64,000 nt of DNA from Streptomyces sp. RFCAC02 (GTDB taxonomy: Bacteria > Actinomycetota > Actinomycetes > Streptomycetales > Streptomycetaceae). The stretch's first letter is position 1. Every line of letters begins with the position of its first letter. The notes under the pieces were generated by a model that worked only from the letters and a program-made list of their open reading frames with translations, was not told the origin of the DNA and did not search any database. This document shows positions 60,253 to 64,000 of this stretch, one piece after another. The DNA is taken from assembly GCF_004193175.1 (NCBI RefSeq), contig NZ_SAUH01000001.1, positions 1,033,501 through 1,097,500 on the forward strand, written 5' to 3'. The position numbers and the translations under genes were made by a program.

Positions 60253-61598
60253 TTGCCGCTCTCGTCCTCGGTCGGTACCTGCCAGTCGAACCGCGCCTTG
60301 ACCGCCGAGCCGTGGGCCGGCAGGTCCTCGGCCTCGGCGAGGGTCACCACATGGCGGGCGACCCCGGCCAGCGCGTCGCGGTCGTAGTCCACGACGTGGA
60401 TGCCGCGCAGGAACGTCTGCACGGACAGGCCGGACGAGTGGCAGGCGCAGCCGCCCGTGGGCAGCACGTGGTTGGAACCGGCGGCGTAGTCGCCGAGGGA
60501 GACGGGCGCGTAGGGGCCGATGAAGACGGCGCCGGCGTTGCGGACGCGGGCGGCGACGGCGCGCGCGTCCTCGGTCATGATCTCCAGGTGCTCGGCGGCG
60601 TACGCGTCGACGACGGCGAGCCCGTGGTCGAGGTCGCGGACGAGGACGGTGCCGGACTGCCGCCCGCCGAGCGCCTCGGCGATCCGCTCGTGGTGCTTGG
60701 CTGCCGGGACCTGCGCGCGGAGTTCGGCGTCCACGGCGTCGGCGAGGGCGGCGGACGGCGTCACGAGGACGGCGGCGGCCAGCACGTCGTGCTCCGCCTG
60801 GCTGATGAGGTCGGCGGCCACGGCGACCGGGTCGGCGCTGTCGTCGGCGAGGACGGCGATCTCCGTCGGCCCGGCCTCGGCGTCGATGCCGATGACGCCC
60901 TTGAGCAGGCGCTTGGCCGCGGCGACGTAGACGTTCCCCGGGCCGGTGACCATGCGCACGGGCGGGCACTCGTCGGTGCCGTAGGCGAACATGGCGATGG
61001 CCTGGGCGCCGCCGGCCGCGTACACCTCGTCCACGCCGAGCAGCGCGCAGGCCGCGAGGATCGTGGGGTGGGGCAGGCCGGCGCTCCAGTCGTTGCCCGG
61101 GGTGCGCTGCGGCGGGGACGCGACGGCGAGGGAGCCGACGCCCGCCTCCTGGGCCGGCACGACGTTCATCACGACGGAGGACGGGTAGACGGCGCGGCCG
61201 CCCGGCACGTACAGGCCGACGCGCTCGACCGGCACCCAGCGCTCGGTGACGGTGCCGCCGGGCACGACGCGGACGGTGGAGTCGGTGCGGCGCTGGTCGC
61301 GGTGGACGAGGCGGGCGCGGCGGGCGGACTCCTCCAGGCCGGCGCGGACGGCCGGGTCCAGCTCGCGCAGCGCGCGCTCCAGGGCCTCGGCGGGAACGCG
61401 GATGCGGTCGACGGTGACGTGCTCGAACCGTTCGGCGTACTCGATCAGCGCCGCGGTGCCGCGATGGCGCACGTTCTCGCAGATGGGCCGCACCTTCTCC
61501 AGGGCGGCCTCGACGTCGAGCTCGGCGCGCGGCAGCAGGTCGCGGTCGATGCCGCCCTCCGAGGGGCGGCCCTCCCGCAGATCGATTCGATTCAGCAC
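60249..61598 (-). CDS. hisD: Histidinol dehydrogenase
   Basis: A 449-residue zinc enzyme that oxidises histidinol to histidine with two NAD+ (last two steps). [61 protein letters not shown] and [13 protein letters not shown] are all intact. GTG 61598 is the only reasonable start; there is no strong Shine-Dalgarno, and GAGACT six bases before could be a -10 of a leaderless promoter. First gene of the his operon. Confidence 0.97.
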   Translation of the reverse strand: MLNRIDLREGRPSEGGIDRDLLPRAELDVEAALEKVRPICENVRHRGTAALIEYAERFEHVTVDRIRVPAEALERALRELDPAVRAGLEESARRARLVHRDQRRTDSTVRVVPGGTVTERWVPVERVGLYVPGGRAVYPSSVVMNVVPAQEAGVGSLAVASPPQRTPGNDWSAGLPHPTILAACALLGVDEVYAAGGAQAIAMFAYGTDECPPVRMVTGPGNVYVAAAKRLLKGVIGIDAEAGPTEIAVLADDSADPVAVAADLISQAEHDVLAAAVLVTPSAALADAVDAELRAQVPAAKHHERIAEALGGRQSGTVLVRDLDHGLAVVDAYAAEHLEIMTEDARAVAARVRNAGAVFIGPYAPVSLGDYAAGSNHVLPTGGCACHSSGLSVQTFLRGIHVVDYDRDALAGVARHVVTLAEAEDLPAHGSAVKARFDWQVPTEDESGK

Positions 61599-61731
61599 CC
61601 GTCCAGTCTCGCAGACGGCCCGGGAGCGGGGGGAACAGGTTTCACCATGTGGGAGCGGCGGCGCGGGCCGGTCACGGCGGGGTCGCCGTTCCTCCGCCGC
61701 GCTTCCCCCCGTCCCCCCGGACAGGGCATCC

Positions 61732-61749
61732 GCCAGCCGATAGGCTGGC
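61732..61749. promoter_or_regulatory. Inverted repeat over the -10 of the LON-domain gene
   Basis: GCCAGCC-GATA-GGCTGGC, perfect 7-bp arms, overlaps TAGGCT (61741-61746), a -10 eight bases before the GTG at 61755. It may be an operator or chance. Confidence 0.4.
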
Positions 61750-61754
61750 CGGTC

Positions 61755-62501
61755 GTGACGACCACGCGCGTGCCGCTCTTCCCGCTGAACACCGTGCTGT
61801 TCCCCGGGCTCGTCCTTCCGCTGAACGTCTTCGAGGCCCGCTACCGCGCCCTGATGGCCGCCCTCCTCGAACTGCCGGAGGACGGTCCCCGGCCGTTCGG
61901 CGTCGTGGCGATCAGGGACGGGCACGAGGTGGCGCCGAGCGCGGTCGGTCTGCCGGAGAGCGGGAAGCCGCCACGGGCGGGGGCGGCCGCCGGGTTCGCC
62001 GTGGACGATCCGAAGCGCTCGTTCCACGCGGTGGGCTGCATCGCCGACGCCACCACGATCCGGCGGCGCCCCGCCGACGAGGGGTACGAGGTCCTCGCCA
62101 CGGGCACGACGCGCTTCCGCCTCGTGTCGGTGGACGCGGACGGCCCGTACCTGCGGGCCGAGGTGGAGCCGCTGGAGGAGGTGGCCGGCGTCGGCGCGGG
62201 CGCGCTGGCGTCGGGGGTGCTGCGCGCGTTCCGCTCGTACCAGAAGGTCCTCGCGGGGGCGAACGAGCGCTCCCTCGCGCCGGGGCAGGAGCTGCCGGAC
62301 GACCCGTCGGTCGTCTCCTACCTGGTGGCGGCCGCGACGATGCTGTGCACGGGCGACAAGCAGCGGCTGCTCCAGGCCGAGACGACGGCGGCGCGGCTGG
62401 CGGAGGAGCTGCGGGTCCTGCGGCAGGAGACGGCCGTCATCGCCAAGCTGCCGTCGGTGCCCGGCGCCGAGTTCACGGTCCGCCCGACGAGCCTCAACTG
62501 A
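61755..62501 (+). CDS. LON substrate-binding-domain protein
   Basis: A 248-residue protein that is only the N-terminal domain of Lon protease, without ATPase or peptidase. [29 protein letters not shown] is the classical start, [11 protein letters not shown] follows, then [32 protein letters not shown] and a helical C-terminal bundle ([21 protein letters not shown]). Probably a substrate-binding or chaperone-like protein. GTG 61755 looks leaderless. Its stop overlaps the next start by one base. Confidence 0.9.
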   Translation: MTTTRVPLFPLNTVLFPGLVLPLNVFEARYRALMAALLELPEDGPRPFGVVAIRDGHEVAPSAVGLPESGKPPRAGAAAGFAVDDPKRSFHAVGCIADATTIRRRPADEGYEVLATGTTRFRLVSVDADGPYLRAEVEPLEEVAGVGAGALASGVLRAFRSYQKVLAGANERSLAPGQELPDDPSVVSYLVAAATMLCTGDKQRLLQAETTAARLAEELRVLRQETAVIAKLPSVPGAEFTVRPTSLN

Positions 62502-62998
62502 TGGCGCGCAGACAGCGGTCGGCCGGCACCGGCGGCACGCCCGCGACGGTGGCCGCGGCGCGCGCCGGGATCTCGTTCACGGTTCACTCCTACGAGCACG
62601 ATCCGGCGGCCCCGTCGTACGGCGGGGAGGCGGCCGAGGCGCTGGGCACGGATCCGCGCCGGGTGTTCAAGACGCTCGTGGCCGAGGTGGACGGCGCGCT
62701 GACGATGGCGCTGGTGCCGGTCGCGGGGCAGCTCTCGCTGAAGGCACTGGCCGCCGCGGTGGGCGGGAAGCGCGCGGCGATGGCGGATCCGGCGGCGGCC
62801 GAGCGGACGACGGGCTATGTGCGGGGCGGGATCTCCCCGCTGGGCCAGCGCAGGCGCCTGCCGACGGTGCTGGACGCGTCGGCCGCCGGGCACGCGACGG
62901 TGTTCGTGTCGGCGGGCCGCAGGGGTCTTGAGATCGAGCTGTCCCCGGCGGACCTGGCAGCGCTCACCGGCGCGACGTCGGCCCCGATCGCGCGCTGA
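62501..62998 (+). CDS. ybaK: Cys-tRNA(Pro)/Cys-tRNA deacylase YbaK family
   Basis: A 165-residue YbaK/EbsC-type editing protein that hydrolyses mischarged Cys-tRNA(Pro). [34 protein letters not shown] carries the conserved Lys and GQLSLKAL core. [25 protein letters not shown] has the GGISPxGQ motif. Full length. It is translated with the LON-domain protein (TGATG). Confidence 0.92.
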   Translation: MARRQRSAGTGGTPATVAAARAGISFTVHSYEHDPAAPSYGGEAAEALGTDPRRVFKTLVAEVDGALTMALVPVAGQLSLKALAAAVGGKRAAMADPAAAERTTGYVRGGISPLGQRRRLPTVLDASAAGHATVFVSAGRRGLEIELSPADLAALTGATSAPIAR

Positions 62999-63404
62999 GG
63001 GCCGGGGCGGGCGCGCTCTCCTCCGCCGCCGGCCGGGCTGCGAGGACGGCCGCGGTGTTGTCCTTGACCCAGCGCAGCAGCGCGGCGAGGCGGTCCGCCG
63101 CGTCCGCGCCGAGCGGCGTGAGGGCGTACCTGACGCTCGGGGGCACGGTCGGCAGCACCTCGCGGGAGAGCAGCCCGTCGTGGACGAGGACCCGCAGGTT
63201 CTGGGACAGCATCTTCTCGCTGACGCCGTCGATGAGCGTGCGCAGTTCGTGGAACCGGAGCGGGCCGTCCTGCAGGCCGACGAGGATCAGCAGTCCCCAG
63301 CGGCTCGTCAGGTGGTTGAGCACCTCGCGGCCGGGACAGTCCCTGTTGAACGCGTCACAGGGGTCCGAGACGGCGCCGCGGGTGGCCTGGGAACCGATCT
63401 CCAT
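62964..63404 (-). CDS. HxlR-family transcriptional regulator
   Basis: A 146-residue protein. Redox-type N-terminal Cys in NRDCPGREVLNHLTSRWGLLIL, winged helix FHELRTLIDGVSEKMLSQNLRVLVHDGLLSRE, and VRYALTPLGADAADRLAALLRWV. Its 3' end overlaps the 3' end of the deacylase gene by 35 bp in convergent orientation. Divergent from the MFS gene at 63467, with TACCTTGAGGTA between; probably its repressor. Confidence 0.88.
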   Translation of the reverse strand: MEIGSQATRGAVSDPCDAFNRDCPGREVLNHLTSRWGLLILVGLQDGPLRFHELRTLIDGVSEKMLSQNLRVLVHDGLLSREVLPTVPPSVRYALTPLGADAADRLAALLRWVKDNTAAVLAARPAAEESAPAPALSARSGPTSRR

Positions 63405-63414
63405 GTCCGGACCT

Positions 63415-63426
63415 TACCTTGAGGTA
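63415..63426. promoter_or_regulatory. Probable HxlR operator
   Basis: TACCT-TG-AGGTA inverted repeat in the 62-bp divergent gap, 11 bp from the HxlR start codon. Confidence 0.5.
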
Positions 63427-63466
63427 CGCCCTTACGGAAAGAGAGCGTTGTTCCTAGCGTCCTCGC

Positions 63467-64000
63467 ATGACCACTTCACCCGGCCCATCGGGCACGAAAC
63501 CCCTCGCGGCCCTCGTCGCCGCCGTCGCCGGCTACGCGCTCATGCAGACGCTCGTCGTCCCCGCGCTCGGGCTCCTCGGCGAGGAACTGGACGCCTCGCC
63601 CACCTGGACGGCATGGGTCCTCACCGCGTTCCTGCTGTCCAGCGCGGTCCTCACCCCGCTGCTCGGGCGGCTGGGCGACCAGTACGGACGGCGCCGCGTG
63701 CTGCGGTGGGTCCTCGTCGTCCAGGTCGTCGCCTGCGCGGGCGCCGCCGTGGCCGGGAACATCGGCGAACTCATCGCGGCCCGCGCCGTCCAGGGCGCCG
63801 GCCTGTCGGTGCTGCCGCTGGCGATCGGCATCCTGCGCGAGGCGCTCCCCGCGGACCGCGCCGCCCTCGGCACCGGCCTGGTGTCCGGCGTGATGGGCGT
63901 GGGCGCGGGTGCGGGCCTGGTCGCCGGCGGCCTGATCGCGGACCACACGACCTGGCGCGCCCTGTTCGTGCTGGGCGCGCTGCTGGCCGCCGTCTCCCTC
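63467..64000 (+). CDS. MFS transporter, DHA2-like (3' end beyond window)
   Basis: The first 178 residues of a drug-exporter-type MFS protein. Helix 1 is AALVAAVAGYALMQTLVVPALGLL, motif A is GRLGDQYGRRRVLRWVLVV, followed by GLSVLPLAIGILREALP and motif C-like GVMGVGAGAGLVAGGLIADHTTWRALFVLGALLA. Divergent from an HxlR regulator that probably controls it. ATG 63467; the frame is open to the right edge. Confidence 0.88.
   Translation, partial: MTTSPGPSGTKPLAALVAAVAGYALMQTLVVPALGLLGEELDASPTWTAWVLTAFLLSSAVLTPLLGRLGDQYGRRRVLRWVLVVQVVACAGAAVAGNIGELIAARAVQGAGLSVLPLAIGILREALPADRAALGTGLVSGVMGVGAGAGLVAGGLIADHTTWRALFVLGALLAAVSL

Noticed and set aside
61574..61598. TGAATCGAATCGA at the start of hisD, similar to the pectin operator
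   Set aside because: Only half of the palindrome matches, and it lies inside the hisD coding sequence; most likely the codons for Leu-Asn-Arg-Ile-Asp.

Overview
The window reads as a high-GC actinomycete chromosome, almost certainly Streptomyces or a close relative. GC is very high, with strong G/C bias at third codon positions. GTG and TTG starts are common, many start/stop codons overlap (ATGA, GTGA, TGATG), and several genes look leaderless. Markers of the group include PriA in place of separate HisA and TrpF, TrpM, an HGxxPAAW protein, a TIGR02234 membrane protein and a TIGR03085 protein. These assignments come from reading the translations; no database search was run.

Layout. (1) 1-7.2 kb, accessory: a truncated PLP decarboxylase, an HxlR regulator/NAD(P)-binding protein pair sharing a 52-bp near-perfect palindrome, aminopeptidase N, a TPR protein, and an MFS exporter divergent from an ArsR-type regulator. 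(2) 7.2-10.7 kb: a terpenoid cassette with a second-copy-type ispG, a class I terpene synthase and a polyprenyl diphosphate synthase. Both biosynthetic genes are broken, one by an in-frame amber codon and one by a one-base frameshift. (3) 10.8-25.2 kb: a UbiB/ABC1 kinase, an Arg/Asp/His-rich repeat protein, chorismate mutase, gltBD glutamate synthase with a GlnR-like box upstream, a VIT-family protein, lgt, a DsbA-like protein and a GT-C-like membrane protein. (4) 25.5-33.6 kb: a DUF1266 protein, then the operon hisI-trpE-(three small membrane proteins)-trpC-trpM-trpB-trpA, ending in a strong hairpin.

(5) 33.7-55.7 kb, an accessory block between hisI and hisF. It holds a pectin (rhamnogalacturonan-I) utilisation locus: two secreted CE12-type acetylesterases, a PL11 rhamnogalacturonan lyase, a sugar-binding lipoprotein with two permeases, and a YesL-like protein. 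The three enzyme genes each carry the perfect palindrome TGAATCGATTCA downstream of a TTGAC-type promoter, and the transporter gene has a degenerate copy, so they look like one regulon. The regulator, most likely LacI-type, is not in the window. No transporter ATPase is present either, which fits use of a shared ATPase such as MsiK. Interspersed are a TetR/MFS efflux operon, a NADAR protein, a DUF389 protein, a decayed SDR/MerR pair, and a LysR gene (frameshifted) divergent from sdhCAB, a b558-type succinate dehydrogenase/fumarate reductase.

(6) 55.8-61.6 kb: the compact operon hisD-hisC-hisB-(small membrane protein)-hisH-priA-ridA-like-hisF. PriA serves both histidine and tryptophan synthesis, which ties this operon to the trp operon about 22 kb away. 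(7) 61.7-64 kb: a LON-domain protein, a YbaK-type deacylase, and an HxlR regulator divergent from an MFS transporter cut by the window edge. No rRNA, tRNA, CRISPR array, IS element, integrase or origin was seen.
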